Shown here one piece after another: positions 15,511-24,850 of a DNA stretch of 64,000 bases. How positions within the stretch are numbered: the stretch's first letter is position 1; each line of letters opens with the position of its first letter. The stretch comes from Trichomonas vaginalis G3 (Eukaryota; Parabasalia; Trichomonadida; Trichomonadidae): assembly GCF_026262505.1 (NCBI RefSeq), contig NC_067207.1, positions 22,598,082 to 22,662,081 of the forward strand, in the 5' to 3' direction. The notes below the pieces were generated by a model that was given only the letters and a program-made list of their open reading frames with translations, made no database searches and was not told the origin of the DNA. A program made the position numbers and the translations under genes.

Positions 15511-16743
15511 TTACTCATAAAAATTTTTCTTTGTATATACGCCGTTCTGAACATCTAAAAGATTTTTGACATTTGCCAAGAATGTTCGTTTAGACGCTGT
15601 CATATAACCATATTCTTGACAATATGTTTATATTCATCGTACAATGACCTTTCATCTAAACACTCAAAGTTAGTCTCATCTATAACAGTTCATAACACTC
15701 TTGTTTGCTTCTAACAATGTTTGTCTTTCTTCGGTATGTGGAATTTGTCTTGGATTGAACTTAGAAATATCTAATGTCATAAAATATGAGAACAAGTGGT
15801 TGTAAAAGTCAGATGTCAAAGTTTCTGCTAAGTCGTCAAAATATTCTGTATCTTGCATATGAGAAATCTGACGTTCTGACAACTACATATCTTCTGTCAG
15901 AACTTTCTAACTTCATCGGAACAGGTTGTTTGAAACCATAATGAAATTTGCAACATTTTCACAAACTCTTTGGTCTTTATATTTTCTTTCAACAACTCCA
16001 ACTTTATCTGTTATAAGACTCTTCAAAGCATCTGAGTTTAAAACTTTTGTTGTATCTATACTTTGAAGTTCATTGCAAACTATAAGTTTCATATTCTCTA
16101 TTGAGGAGTTAAACTTGCCACAGATGTTTTCTATGTTTGTCATATTAGGGTTCGAATAACCTTCTAACAGTTTGCATAAGATATCTGTAAAGAATGTGTT
16201 CTTACCAGTTCCTTGTTTTCCAATTATAATGAGAGCAGTTTCATTTTTAGCACTTGGATGTTGTAAGATGTTTGCAAACCAACATAAGATATACTCATAA
16301 ACCTTTTCGTTTCCATTGCATATAATTTCTTTGACATGGTCTAACCAAGCTTCTATAATATTTTCTTTCCATTCTACTTGTTCGTATTTATATCCAGTGA
16401 AGATAGAATAGAAGTTTGGAGAAGGTGTATAGAACTTTATACCTCGAACTGAAAAATCTTCTAACTTTGACAATAAGATATCCCAAGCATCTAACATCTT
16501 CATGCCAACTTGTACGACTTTTATTTTCTTAAGTTTCTGTCTACATTCTTGTTCTGAAACTATTGTTGCTCTTGGTTTGTTAAAGACAACATCCCATTCT
16601 TTCATGACATAACATTCTGGGGCAGAGTCAACATAAATGACTAAACGTTTCAAATTCTCGACTGCTTTGTTATAGTCTCTAAATGGACACATATTTCTGA
16701 ACGCTTGGAAGTCATAAAAATCTGAAACGTCTATTCTGTACAT
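15511..16743 (-). pseudogene. SF3 (D5-like) helicase, about four frameshifts
   Basis: The first 276 residues from 16,743 are open and hold the SF3 core: Walker A GKQGTGKNTF (about residue 177), Walker B MKLIVCNELQSI (about 215-226) and motif C with sensor Asn, NFIMVSNN (about 265-272). Right after motif C the frame breaks at about 15,915. The rest (SSDRRYVVVRTS, then YFDDLAETLTSDFYNHLFSY, then further pieces) is spread over other frames down to a stop at 15,511. D5-like helicases unwind DNA during element replication; the broken C-terminal half would disable it. The upstream block matches the one before PolB. Confidence 0.8.
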
Positions 16744-16771
16744 TTTTATAAAAATAAAAAAAAATATTTTT
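16744..16771 (-). promoter_or_regulatory. Replication-type AT block before the helicase
   Basis: On the minus strand, AATATTTTTTTTTATTTTTATAAAA abuts the helicase ATG and nearly equals the PolB upstream block. It also fills the whole 28-base gap after the minor capsid gene. Confidence 0.5.
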
Positions 16772-17578
16772 TTATTCTTGAGCTTGTTGTTGCATTTGTT
16801 CCATTTGTTGCATTTGTTGTTCTTGAGCTATTTGTTGTTGAAGTTGTTCTTGTAATACAATACTTTCACCAGTTGCATCTTCCAATTCGAAACTTTCTGC
16901 CGTCATTGACAAATACATAGGACATAAAAGTTTTACAGGAACAAAGTTTGCGTCAACTAATGTCAACGTTATACTTGCCAAAGTGTTTGAGTTCACTAAG
17001 GTTGAAAATTCTGCATTCGAATGAACAATAGGCAAACCAGCAGAGAAAGTATTGTTTATACGCATAAGTATCTTTTGGTCATAGTAGTTTCTGTCGACAT
17101 TCGAATAACACTTTGAACCTAAGTTTGAAACAATATATAAAATAGGTGTACTTAATGTCAATGGAATAGACATTCCTTGTATGACACCTTTTCCTGTTAT
17201 AGGAAACTGTTGGTAGTAAAAACCAGATATAAGTTTTGTATTATAGCTCATATCGTTTATACTAAACTCAGTCGGACATCCAAACATAATGAAACCTGCT
17301 CTAGTTGCAGCACATGTTACATCCGTCCTTAAAGTATTAAATAAGTCAACAAAACCTGTTGGTGGTATATCTGAGTAAGTATCTTCAAAGGAGTATTTTT
17401 TACCATTCACAACAATAAAGTCTTCTGGTGTCAAAAGAGCAAAACAGGCTTTAGTCGTCATCGTGTTTAAGGTCAGTTTACAATATCGTCCTTGAGGACT
17501 TTGTAAGTTTGTTGTTATAGAATTATATGACTCAGGGTTTTTAGTCGTAATAGTATAAACCACTATGTCTTCTGCCAT
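16772..17578 (-). CDS. Probable minor capsid (penton-type) protein
   Basis: The intact 268-residue protein is rich in beta-strand-like Thr/Ser/Val patterns and has a Gln-rich C-terminal tail (EQLQQQIAQEQQMQQ). It lies in the capsid cluster between the helicase and the MCP, where Polintons place the single-jelly-roll minor capsid gene. I infer a jelly-roll penton from size, composition and position; there is no diagnostic motif to read by eye. The long Gln tail is unusual and may point into the particle. Confidence 0.6.
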   Translation of the reverse strand: MAEDIVVYTITTKNPESYNSITTNLQSPQGRYCKLTLNTMTTKACFALLTPEDFIVVNGKKYSFEDTYSDIPPTGFVDLFNTLRTDVTCAATRAGFIMFGCPTEFSINDMSYNTKLISGFYYQQFPITGKGVIQGMSIPLTLSTPILYIVSNLGSKCYSNVDRNYYDQKILMRINNTFSAGLPIVHSNAEFSTLVNSNTLASITLTLVDANFVPVKLLCPMYLSMTAESFELEDATGESIVLQEQLQQQIAQEQQMQQMEQMQQQAQE

Positions 17579-17582
17579 TTAC

Positions 17583-18164
17583 TTAGCAACTAAATTTTAA
17601 TGAAATGTTGTGGTCGTCAAATATTTTTATGACGTCTGGGAAACTATATTTTAAGTTCAACGTTTCACCTCCTTTCATAACGTATATCTTGTCAATGACA
17701 TTGTATGAAACACCACAGCAAGCAATGTCGGGTTCTATTTCTTTGATGTTTATATCGTCTGCCTCTGTCAAAAGTTTCAATAGTTCTTTCAAAACTTCAT
17801 GAGGTGCAATGACATATGAGTTCACTTTTACAGGGTTGTGTTCGACCAAGTTTAACATTATACCCAAAGCTTGACAAATCTTCTCCTGAGTTTTAAGTTT
17901 GTCTTTAAGTTGTTGGTAGTCGTTTCGAATATCTGCAACAGAACTTAAGTCTCTGCTAACTTCAGGATATGTTGGTTGTTCTTTTACAGGAACAATTGTT
18001 ATACCATCTTGGTCTTCGTATGGTTTCCCCACTTCAACATCTCTTTCTTTGACATTGACAACAACACTTTGACTGTTTGTTTGAGTTGGTGAATTTAACT
18101 TCACATCTGCCATCGCCATTAAACCTTTTGAAACACTCACGCTTCTATTTTTCGGAAATGACAT
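17583..18164 (-). CDS. Capsid-cluster protein, 193 aa, coiled coil
   Basis: I chose the Met at 18,164 (MSFPKNRSVSVSKG), since the start then faces the divergent gene at 18,183 across a motif-bearing 18-base gap; the longer frame runs through that gene. It has a Ser/Thr-rich N terminus, a central coiled coil (RNDYQQLKDKLKTQEKI, about 90-115) and a globular C terminus with GETLNLKYSFPDVIKIFDDHNIS. It ends 4 bases before the minor capsid start. It is probably a virion assembly or cement protein; the family is unknown. Confidence 0.6.
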   Translation of the reverse strand: MSFPKNRSVSVSKGLMAMADVKLNSPTQTNSQSVVVNVKERDVEVGKPYEDQDGITIVPVKEQPTYPEVSRDLSSVADIRNDYQQLKDKLKTQEKICQALGIMLNLVEHNPVKVNSYVIAPHEVLKELLKLLTEADDINIKEIEPDIACCGVSYNVIDKIYVMKGGETLNLKYSFPDVIKIFDDHNISLKFSC

Positions 18165-18182
18165 TTTACTTAGAATAAAAAG
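18165..18182. promoter_or_regulatory. 18-bp shared divergent start region in the capsid cluster
   Basis: TTTACTTAGAATAAAAAG separates starts at 18,164(-) and 18,183(+). It resembles the gap at 1,868-1,885 (both contain TAGAATAAAA). Confidence 0.5.
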
Positions 18183-18602
18183 ATGGACGTATTTGAGTAT
18201 CTCTTCGAATTGAAGCAAAACAAAGTTTACACACACAAACAATACAAGTTCATTGATAGAATAGTTCTTTACACAAACAATGGAAAATGTTATAGAATAG
18301 CAGTCTTTGCTGAACCAAAATATTTTCATAAAGCAAAGAAAGTTGGTATAACTGAAATGGTGAAAGTTCTTGACGTTGACAAAAATATAACAACAAAACT
18401 GACCGATATTTCTAAAGGTAAGTTTATAATACAATTTTATGTCAAAACTGGCGTACTGTCAATATTTGACGGAGAGAAGTCAGTTCAAGAACAACTTACT
18501 GACCTGCTGCCAAAATCTGCTCGATGGAAGCTGTCGTTATACCAATCTGAGGAGCCCCAGCAGGTTTCATCGAACGAATCTTCAAAAGAGCATCTTCCGT
18601 GA
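18183..18602 (+). CDS. Small element protein overlapping the MCP 3' end, 139 aa
   Basis: The product is basic with beta-type sequence (FIDRIVLYTNNGKCYRIAVFAEPKYFH). Codons 1-100 look like real coding sequence. The last 107 bases overlap the convergent capsid gene, and there the composition becomes Ser/Gln-rich and unconvincing. Either the genes truly overlap or the original stop was lost by a frameshift. Function unknown. Confidence 0.5.
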   Translation: MDVFEYLFELKQNKVYTHKQYKFIDRIVLYTNNGKCYRIAVFAEPKYFHKAKKVGITEMVKVLDVDKNITTKLTDISKGKFIIQFYVKTGVLSIFDGEKSVQEQLTDLLPKSARWKLSLYQSEEPQQVSSNESSKEHLP

Positions 18603-20100
18603 AAAGTGCTATTGGTTTTGTAAACTTCTTTGCTTTCAATTCATTTGGACCGTCTCTGTCACCAGTATATTGTATTTGAACTGTACCAACAGTTGAAATA
18701 CCACCCATAAAGTCTTCTGAGTCAGCAAATGGAATGCCAAGCCAAAAGTTTGAACGGTCTCCATTTGTATATTGAGTGTTTTGAGCTCCTGTATGAGTCC
18801 ATACTTTCACATATGGCATAATAGAACTTTGCATTTCAGGGTTAATGGTTGTTGTGAAGTTGTTGTTAAAGTTCATAGCATCTAATGTCAAGTTGTATGA
18901 CCTCATATCCTCAACTGTGGAATATTCTTCTCTTGGATAGTATTTGCCATCTATGTTTATATGATATTTAATACCAGGGTTGTAGAAACAAGAATAGTCA
19001 TTTATAGTTCGTCTGAACAGTACAAACATAGTATCTGCATGTTTCATTGCAGTTGTTAAAGCAATATCTGTTCTTGCACCTGGGTCAGCACTTTGGTTTC
19101 CAACTTCACCTGCAAAGTCTTTGACAGATATTTGGTGTATAGGGAACATAAGTGGAACTGCAATATATTTGGCAGCTAAAGCATTTGAAATATCTGGGTC
19201 CAACATATAGACTGCAAGTCTGCTTTCTATTCTCTTGCATTCAAACTTTTCGCATGTGAACTTAACTGGGTCCCAAGCAGTTCCAGCAGCATTGAAGTAG
19301 TAGTTTACTTCAGTGTTGAGGTTTGAGAAACCAAAGTCTAAGTCAACTTTGTCTTTGCAAAAGTCACAGAACTTGGCTCCACCAGTTCCAGCTACAGTAA
19401 GAGTGAATGGGTCTTGTGTTGGTGCAATGACTAAGTTATTTTTGCTTGGAGTAAGTTCGATAGAAATTTTTCCTGCCCAGTTTGGCAAGTATCTTAAAAA
19501 CCTGAAGATGAGGAAAGATGACAAAGGAACTCTAAGTTTCAATTTTACTTTGGTTACTGCTGCTGCAGTTTGTCCAGAAAGGTCAACATAAACTCCTGGA
19601 ACGTTAGGGTCAAGTCTTCTTATTTTCTCAATGGTGGCATACTGGTCTGTTTGTTCTCTAGCTTGTGGTTGTACTGAGTTTCTCAAAGCGAACCATTCAT
19701 AGTTTGCCCATGTTACTGTTTGAACTAAGTCAGAGTTAGAATATATCTTATATCCCATGAAAACTTCTGGAGCATATTGGTATCCGACATAGAAAATTCC
19801 ATTGCAACCTTTCTTGTCAGACAACTTGGCAGAAGGTTTTATTTCAATGTCTTGTTCCACGTATAAGAAAGAGTTGTCAATAGAAATTATATGAAACCTG
19901 TCGCAAGCAATATCTACTGTTGTTGAAGAACCTTCTCCAAACTCACCTACGTTTCCATAAGAAACAGCAGTTGTATATTCGTAAGTTCCAGGAACTATTT
20001 CTGACCTTCTAATGGCATTGTCGCATTCGTTATACCATTCGGAAACATTTCCATTCATAGCATCCAAAACTGTTGGCGTTATATTCTGAGCGGCGTACAT
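18496..20100 (-). CDS. Major capsid protein, probable double jelly-roll
   Basis: The intact 534-residue protein has no membrane segment, is rich in beta-type and aromatic sequence, and has the length expected for Polinton major capsid proteins (about 500-650). Features compatible with two jelly rolls include the STTVDIACDRFHIISIDNSFLY strand region near the N terminus, LRVPLSSFLIFRFLRYLPNW (about 187-206), and a second half with MFPIHQISVKDF and FWLGIPFAD. The assignment rests on length, context beside the probable minor capsid and ATPase genes, and overall character; a profile search would settle it. The start follows TTTTTACTCATATGAA, the structural-gene motif. Confidence 0.75.
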   Translation of the reverse strand: MYAAQNITPTVLDAMNGNVSEWYNECDNAIRRSEIVPGTYEYTTAVSYGNVGEFGEGSSTTVDIACDRFHIISIDNSFLYVEQDIEIKPSAKLSDKKGCNGIFYVGYQYAPEVFMGYKIYSNSDLVQTVTWANYEWFALRNSVQPQAREQTDQYATIEKIRRLDPNVPGVYVDLSGQTAAAVTKVKLKLRVPLSSFLIFRFLRYLPNWAGKISIELTPSKNNLVIAPTQDPFTLTVAGTGGAKFCDFCKDKVDLDFGFSNLNTEVNYYFNAAGTAWDPVKFTCEKFECKRIESRLAVYMLDPDISNALAAKYIAVPLMFPIHQISVKDFAGEVGNQSADPGARTDIALTTAMKHADTMFVLFRRTINDYSCFYNPGIKYHINIDGKYYPREEYSTVEDMRSYNLTLDAMNFNNNFTTTINPEMQSSIMPYVKVWTHTGAQNTQYTNGDRSNFWLGIPFADSEDFMGGISTVGTVQIQYTGDRDGPNELKAKKFTKPIALFTEDALLKIRSMKPAGAPQIGITTASIEQILAAGQ

Positions 20101-20117
20101 TTCATATGAGTAAAAAT
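20101..20117 (-). promoter_or_regulatory. Structural-gene start motif before the MCP
   Basis: On the minus strand TTTTTACTCATATGAA abuts the MCP ATG. It differs from the exact copies at 5,063 and 5,234 by only two or three bases. Confidence 0.5.
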
Positions 20118-20132
20118 ATAGAATAGTTGGAT

Positions 20133-21220
20133 TTATATGTCATAATAGAACCCACTCCGACCAAGCTTTACTTTCTTCCTGACTGAGTTTTTAACTCTTC
20201 TTTTTCCTTCATTGCCCTCTGCTTGAAGTTGTTGCATCTTTGCATTATGTTCATCTAGTATGTTGCAAATTTTCCATGTCCTTTTTGCCTTTTGGCTCTG
20301 GTCGCCCATCTCAGGTAACCTATATCCTAGAAAGAGTTTGTCATAGTCTGTATTTGAGTCTTCGCGTATTGTTTGCATGACTCTTTCCTGAGTTTCCGGT
20401 TCAAGCTCTTCAAACAGTGCCTGTCCATATGGAATATGCTCGTTTCCAAATATATGTTTTTGTAGCCATTCTGGTTTTCTTTCCATGTTACCAACTATAT
20501 CTTTTGTGAATGGGAAAGCTTTTACCCAATCTTTCAGTCTTGCGTCATTTATTTCTGTAGTTGGTTTTATTTTGTCAAGGAACATGTTTTTCAATACTAA
20601 CATTTCATTTGGTACTGTCCATTTGAGTTTTCTTAAATATTCATCCCTTCTCAGTTCATTGTCTGCAAAGTAAGTTTTTATGACATTTTGTAAACTTTCG
20701 TTTGCAAGGTCATGTACAATAGGTTCTCTTCCTTCTCTCTCCCTAACTTTCTTTCTAAACTCTTCACCAAATATACCATCTCTATGGTTCTGTGTAGTTC
20801 TTTGAGATAAATGTTCTAGAACGTCAGGTGTTATATTTCCATCAGCCATGTTCATTTCATACTGGTTCAAAATATCTGCATCTTTCATATCTTTCAATGG
20901 CATTAAAGCCGCGCTTAAAATACCAGCTATATCTGGTTCACCATTGACTTCCATTGCGTCTACAACTTCTTGGAATTGTGGTTGTAAGTTTATGAACCAC
21001 CTATCCGAGTTAGCTTTATGACCCCATCTCATTGTAGTTCCATCGTCTGCAGAAACAAAAGTAGGTTTGTTTCCATCTTGGTTAGGTTCTGAATGAACTT
21101 TAAACAATGTTTCATTTCTATATGTTTTCTTGAAATTTAACCTTTTATTTTCACCGAGTTCATCCGAAGATTGAACGTTAAATGCTCGTAAGTAAAAAGG
21201 GTTGTTGTATTTGTGTACAT
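20133..21220 (-). CDS. Virion-cluster protein, about 330-360 aa, start unclear
   Basis: The frame is open from 20,133 to about 21,215 but contains no ATG before residue 27 of the 324-residue part (MRWGHKANSDRW). Coding-like sequence extends further upstream (FNVQSSDELGENKRLNF), and the only suitable ATG (21,220) is in another frame, so a small indel near 21,205 has probably disconnected the start. The protein is charged and helical (FFADNELRRDEYLRKLKW-like stretches) and ends in a basic tail KRRVKNSVRKKVKLGRSG. This suggests DNA or core binding. It is unrecognised and tandem with the 694-residue gene. Confidence 0.5.
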
Positions 21221-21226
21221 TTTTTT

Positions 21227-23311
21227 TCAGTTTTCCATTCTATGCTGAATATTTTCATCTGGTGTTGGAGTCTTTCGTATGTCGGCAAACATTTTTCGAT
21301 ATTCTTCTACTATGTCAGCCGAATTTTTTTTAGACTCTTGGAAATATTCCATATTCACCTCATGCTCTTGTTGAGGGTCAAGATTTTTCGGCTGTTCCAA
21401 ATCTTCATCTAGTTCTGTGAGGTTAGTTTCCAAAGGAGTGACTTGTTCGTTTCCTTCAGGCTCTTCTAGCTGTTGTTGCTGAACTATTTCTTCCATGTCT
21501 GGTTGTATCTGAACTATTTCTTCCTGTGGAGTTTCTTGTACCTCATCTGCTGGCATTTCATATATTCCGAGACCGTTTTCAACAATTTCCCTATCTACGT
21601 CATCCGCATTCATAAGCTTTTGTTCTTTCGTTCCGTCTCTATTTTTTACGCGTTTCATGACGAAAGTTGAATTGTCATTTAGCTCTGACATCAAATATCT
21701 CGGAGTAAATTCATCCATGTCATTTGGATGATATGCTATTAAATCATATCCCTTAGCGAGCTTGTATTTTCCAGGTTTGAGATTATATCCGTTTTGGTGC
21801 TGAGCCATAAAGCTAAATAGGTTCGGGTCAGTATTTCCATCCTTGAACTTTCCAATAGCTTCTTTATATCTGTCACTAAAGTCAACAGTATCTGGGAAAC
21901 CACACTCTTCTTTAAGCATTTTTAAGAATTCTTGGTTTCCTTGTTCTCTACTTCTTTTATGTCCTTGCTCTGTTTGTGGTTGTTGTGGTGCAGTGTTTTG
22001 AACTGTTGGTTGTGGTGCTGGTTGTGGAGGTGGTTGTTGTGCTGGTTTTGGTGCATGCCTGTGTCTGTGTCCATGTGACGATGTAAATGTGTTAGGTAGT
22101 CCTGGTGCAGGTGCTTCTCTTGGAGGGTTTGGTGGTATATAAGTTCCACCAGCTGGCACATATGTTCCATCTGCAGCATAATGTCCTACCTGACTTTTCG
22201 TTCTTAAGAAAGCATTTACTAGGTCTTTTTTGGTCTGTTGTAACTCTTTTTCTTGACTTTCCACAACAGTTGCTCTAACGGAGTCATAGGCACTTTGAAC
22301 TGCCTGTCTCGTTGCTGCATCTGTTATTTTCGTCATATTTTGTGCTACTTCTCTTAACTCTTTGTCGAAACCTTCAGACTTCAGTTTCTTTCCAGATGAG
22401 AAGTCGTTCACTAGTTTCACCTTACTATGAAGAGCTTCGAAGGCGTTCTTAAAGTCAGCATTCATTAAAGCTTCATTTGAACTGTCTTCATCCGCTTGTA
22501 TTTTTGTCCTTATTGACCCTATAAGCTGGGCTGCTTTAGCGTTGGCTTGGGCATCTAACCAGTCATTGTTAGCTTTTATATATTCTGCGCTTTTCATTGC
22601 CTTTTGCATGGCTGCGTCGTTATTTTTACTTTCTTGTGCTAAGTTTTCATACTGTACGGTTTGGTTTTGCAACTGTAAAAGTTTTTCTGCCTTTACATTT
22701 GCTTCAACTTCTTTTTTATACTCATCGCTATCCATATATGTCTTCAGGGCTTTTTGTTTTATCTCTTCATCTTTCAGTACTTTATATTGAGTAGTATGGT
22801 TTTTCAAATTTATGACATCTTGTTCCATTTTTGCTACTTCTGCTGCTTTTTCTGACACTTTTTTCGCATATTCCTCTGTACTTAGTTCTTTCAGTTGTTC
22901 TTCTTTCTTCTTTTTCTCTACGTTTAACTCATTGAGTTTCTTTGTGTGTCTGTCATATTCTAGTTTCTTTTCGTTTTCACTTATTTGTTTCTGTATGTCT
23001 ATGTTTGACTTTTTGACATCTGTTATTTGATTTTTGAGTGAACTCAAATTCATTTGACTTTGAGGGTTATAAGCTGTTCCGTCTGCAGCTCCACCATAGC
23101 CTGCCATTTTCGCTAAAAGTGCCGCTCTTAAACCTCCACTCTGTGCACCAATGACTCGGTTTAAAAGCATAGGATTGCTTGACATTTGTTGCAACATAGT
23201 GGGGTCATTCAGCATTTGTTGTTGCAACTGTTGTTGTGGTGTCAGTTTTACTATTGGATGTTTCAATGCTCTCTTCCTCTTACGTATATTCTTACGTAGC
23301 TTACGTGGCAT
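21227..23311 (-). CDS. Large coiled-coil structural protein, 694 aa
   Basis: It is intact. Residues 1-20 are strongly basic (MPRKLRKNIRKRKRALKH) and could bind DNA. Then come a Gln-rich stretch, long coiled coils (about 85-385), a Pro-rich linker with a His patch (HGHRHRHAPKPAQQPPPQP, about 410-430), a compact region (about 470-580) and an acidic Glu/Gln-rich tail. The plan suggests an internal core or scaffold protein. The start follows TTTTTAACTTCACTTAAA, similar to the block before the gene at 10,137. The family is unknown. Confidence 0.6.
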   Translation of the reverse strand: MPRKLRKNIRKRKRALKHPIVKLTPQQQLQQQMLNDPTMLQQMSSNPMLLNRVIGAQSGGLRAALLAKMAGYGGAADGTAYNPQSQMNLSSLKNQITDVKKSNIDIQKQISENEKKLEYDRHTKKLNELNVEKKKKEEQLKELSTEEYAKKVSEKAAEVAKMEQDVINLKNHTTQYKVLKDEEIKQKALKTYMDSDEYKKEVEANVKAEKLLQLQNQTVQYENLAQESKNNDAAMQKAMKSAEYIKANNDWLDAQANAKAAQLIGSIRTKIQADEDSSNEALMNADFKNAFEALHSKVKLVNDFSSGKKLKSEGFDKELREVAQNMTKITDAATRQAVQSAYDSVRATVVESQEKELQQTKKDLVNAFLRTKSQVGHYAADGTYVPAGGTYIPPNPPREAPAPGLPNTFTSSHGHRHRHAPKPAQQPPPQPAPQPTVQNTAPQQPQTEQGHKRSREQGNQEFLKMLKEECGFPDTVDFSDRYKEAIGKFKDGNTDPNLFSFMAQHQNGYNLKPGKYKLAKGYDLIAYHPNDMDEFTPRYLMSELNDNSTFVMKRVKNRDGTKEQKLMNADDVDREIVENGLGIYEMPADEVQETPQEEIVQIQPDMEEIVQQQQLEEPEGNEQVTPLETNLTELDEDLEQPKNLDPQQEHEVNMEYFQESKKNSADIVEEYRKMFADIRKTPTPDENIQHRMEN

Positions 23312-23785
23312 TTTAAGTGAAGTTAAAAAGCGGTTTTCGACAGATGTTTATATGACACTTTTTGTTCAGCACAAAAAACTACTCGGTCAAAGTGTTGTCA
23401 GTTTTGTAAAATAACGGTCCTATCTCATTCTATAAGGGGAAAAGGCTTCTCAAAGTATACTTCCTTGGAACGCCTGTAACTTTTCCTGTAGCGACGATAG
23501 ACCCTTACTTGTCCGGACAAAGTTATACTATTTTGAGTGTTCTACAAAAAAGTCAACAGCGACGACTCTCAAAAACCGTTGTGTAAAAAGTTTTACCGTT
23601 GGACAAAAAAGTATATATAGAAAACAAAAAACGTTTATAGTTCATTCAATATTTGAGATGGAACGGTTTTCCAACGGTAACTATTAAATAAAATAAAAAA
23701 ATAGAGGGGGTTACCGTTGACGAAAACGGTTTATTTTAAACTTTTCTATGAGTAGTCCGAAAAAAAACAGTTTATTTTTTGTCTA
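23312..23785. promoter_or_regulatory. Control region with seven AACGG (Myb-like) sites
   Basis: This 474-base non-coding gap before the last gene holds AACGG cores at 23,412, 23,576(-), 23,596(-), 23,661, 23,672, 23,714(-) and 23,724, several extended to CAACGGTAA. YAACGG is the classic Myb recognition core, and trichomonads regulate genes through many Myb proteins. Palindromic TTGTCCGGACAA at about 23,510-23,521 is also present. It may be a promoter for the gene at 23,786 or a replication control region near the element end. Confidence 0.5.
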
Positions 23786-24769
23786 ATGGCATTCGCTAGC
23801 GTGTTCGCTCCAAATTCACCTGAAGAAATTGCTTGCAAACTTTCAGCACCCACAGGTTTAGAGCCTCAATATCAAACTGCAGCATCTACACATTCTCCAA
23901 GCAGAACAGACAATTCGCTCAATCCAAAGCCACTTTCACTACCAAAAACAATACCAAACGAGCTCCGTATTACAAAGAACCACAGCAACGCTGAACTACG
24001 CAAAATACTACTCAGATTGTCTGAAGAATACTTCAATTCAAAGCCAGAAGAAAGAGTTCCTGCAACTTTTAACAAAGAATATTGTGAACAACTCAACAAA
24101 GTTCTTGCAGACTTTACCAAACTACAAAAAGAAACACCTGACCCATTCGAATTAGGTGACACAATTGTCAACTATTTTCCAACAATAACAAAGATAATGG
24201 TTGACAGAACTATATGTCAGCTTATTGAAAGTCTTCCACCCAAAGCTGCAAAAAAAGTCGAACAGTTTTGGGTCGAATTCAAATTAAAGAGTTATGGATA
24301 TCAGGATGACGAAGAAGAACGTGAGTACGGACAAGAAACAGCAAAATGGCAATGTCTTAGCTCACTCAATCCCAAGTTCAAACCATTATTTTACTCAGAC
24401 AACAACACAATTCAAGTACGCAAAATTGCTATTCATTTCGTTAACCAAGCAGAAGACATTGAAGAAGGAGACTCTATCTCAGTTTATGTTTGCTACTGCA
24501 AGTTTTTCAAGGACGAATTTGGAGGACCAATTCTCATGCATGTCTTCAAGCCACGTCAGCAACTCTACGTTGAAACTGAAATAACACTCATGCATGGAAT
24601 GTATCTCAAGTTTGAAAGCCAATTGGAAAACACATACAACATTTGGCTTTCATACATTCAGTTCGATACACCAGATGACTTTGATGTTGAAGAAGAAGAC
24701 TCTACTCAAGAAGATGAACCACAAGACTCAATCCAAGAAGAGTCCTCCGAATTCACACCAGAAGACTAA
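23786..24769 (+). CDS. Terminal accessory protein, 327 aa, acidic tail
   Basis: This intact last gene before the element end points outward. It has a Ser/Pro-rich N terminus (about 1-55), a helical and then mixed middle (RITKNHSNAELRKILLRLSEEYF; VEFKLKSYGYQDD), a beta-rich part (RKIAIHFVNQAEDIEEGDSISVYVCYCKF, VETEITLMHGMYLKFE) and a very acidic C terminus (DDFDVEEEDSTQEDEPQ). The C-terminal acidic region could act in transcription or histone binding. It is unrecognised. It has the Myb-site region upstream. Confidence 0.6.
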   Translation: MAFASVFAPNSPEEIACKLSAPTGLEPQYQTAASTHSPSRTDNSLNPKPLSLPKTIPNELRITKNHSNAELRKILLRLSEEYFNSKPEERVPATFNKEYCEQLNKVLADFTKLQKETPDPFELGDTIVNYFPTITKIMVDRTICQLIESLPPKAAKKVEQFWVEFKLKSYGYQDDEEEREYGQETAKWQCLSSLNPKFKPLFYSDNNTIQVRKIAIHFVNQAEDIEEGDSISVYVCYCKFFKDEFGGPILMHVFKPRQQLYVETEITLMHGMYLKFESQLENTYNIWLSYIQFDTPDDFDVEEEDSTQEDEPQDSIQEESSEFTPED

Positions 24770-24811
24770 CAATTTTCCGAATAAAAACCTCATTTTTTAC
24801 TAAACATCTTC

Positions 24812-24844
24812 GGGGCTAGAAGGCACGAAGTGCCTGGAAGCCCC
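24812..24844. other. Terminal nested hairpin of the element
   Basis: GGGGCT-agaa-GGCAC-gaa-GTGCC-tgga-AGCCCC forms a nested perfect stem. It is the last GC-rich feature before the T run and may be part of the terminal repeat or a cruciform at the end. Confidence 0.6.
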
Positions 24845-24848
24845 ACTA

Positions 24849-24850
<2 letters not shown>

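Larger units (their letters stand above)
1..24850. mobile_element. Maverick/Polinton element, right part (left end outside window)
   Basis: The block joins a DDE integrase, protein-primed PolB, SF3 helicase, A32-like ATPase, probable capsid proteins and a fibre, which is the gene set of Maverick/Polinton (adintovirus-like) elements, known to be abundant in Trichomonas genomes. Host-type housekeeping genes begin only after the T run at 24,851. The visible 24.8 kb is longer than a typical 15-20 kb Polinton, and an accessory block at 8.0-12.1 kb and a repeat-bounded module at 12.1-13.7 kb explain part of that. The left inverted repeat is not in the window, so the terminal repeat cannot be confirmed. 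Many genes carry frameshifts, so this is probably a decaying copy. Confidence 0.9.

Noticed and set aside
13681..16743. Spliceosomal introns as the cause of the broken frames
   Set aside because: The frames change by one or two bases with no gap in coding character, and no parabasalid branch/3' splice motif (ACTAACACACAG) was noticed.
1..24850. An independent giant virus genome fragment
   Set aside because: The integrase together with PolB and capsid genes, and the junction with host housekeeping genes, fits an integrated Maverick/Polinton better.
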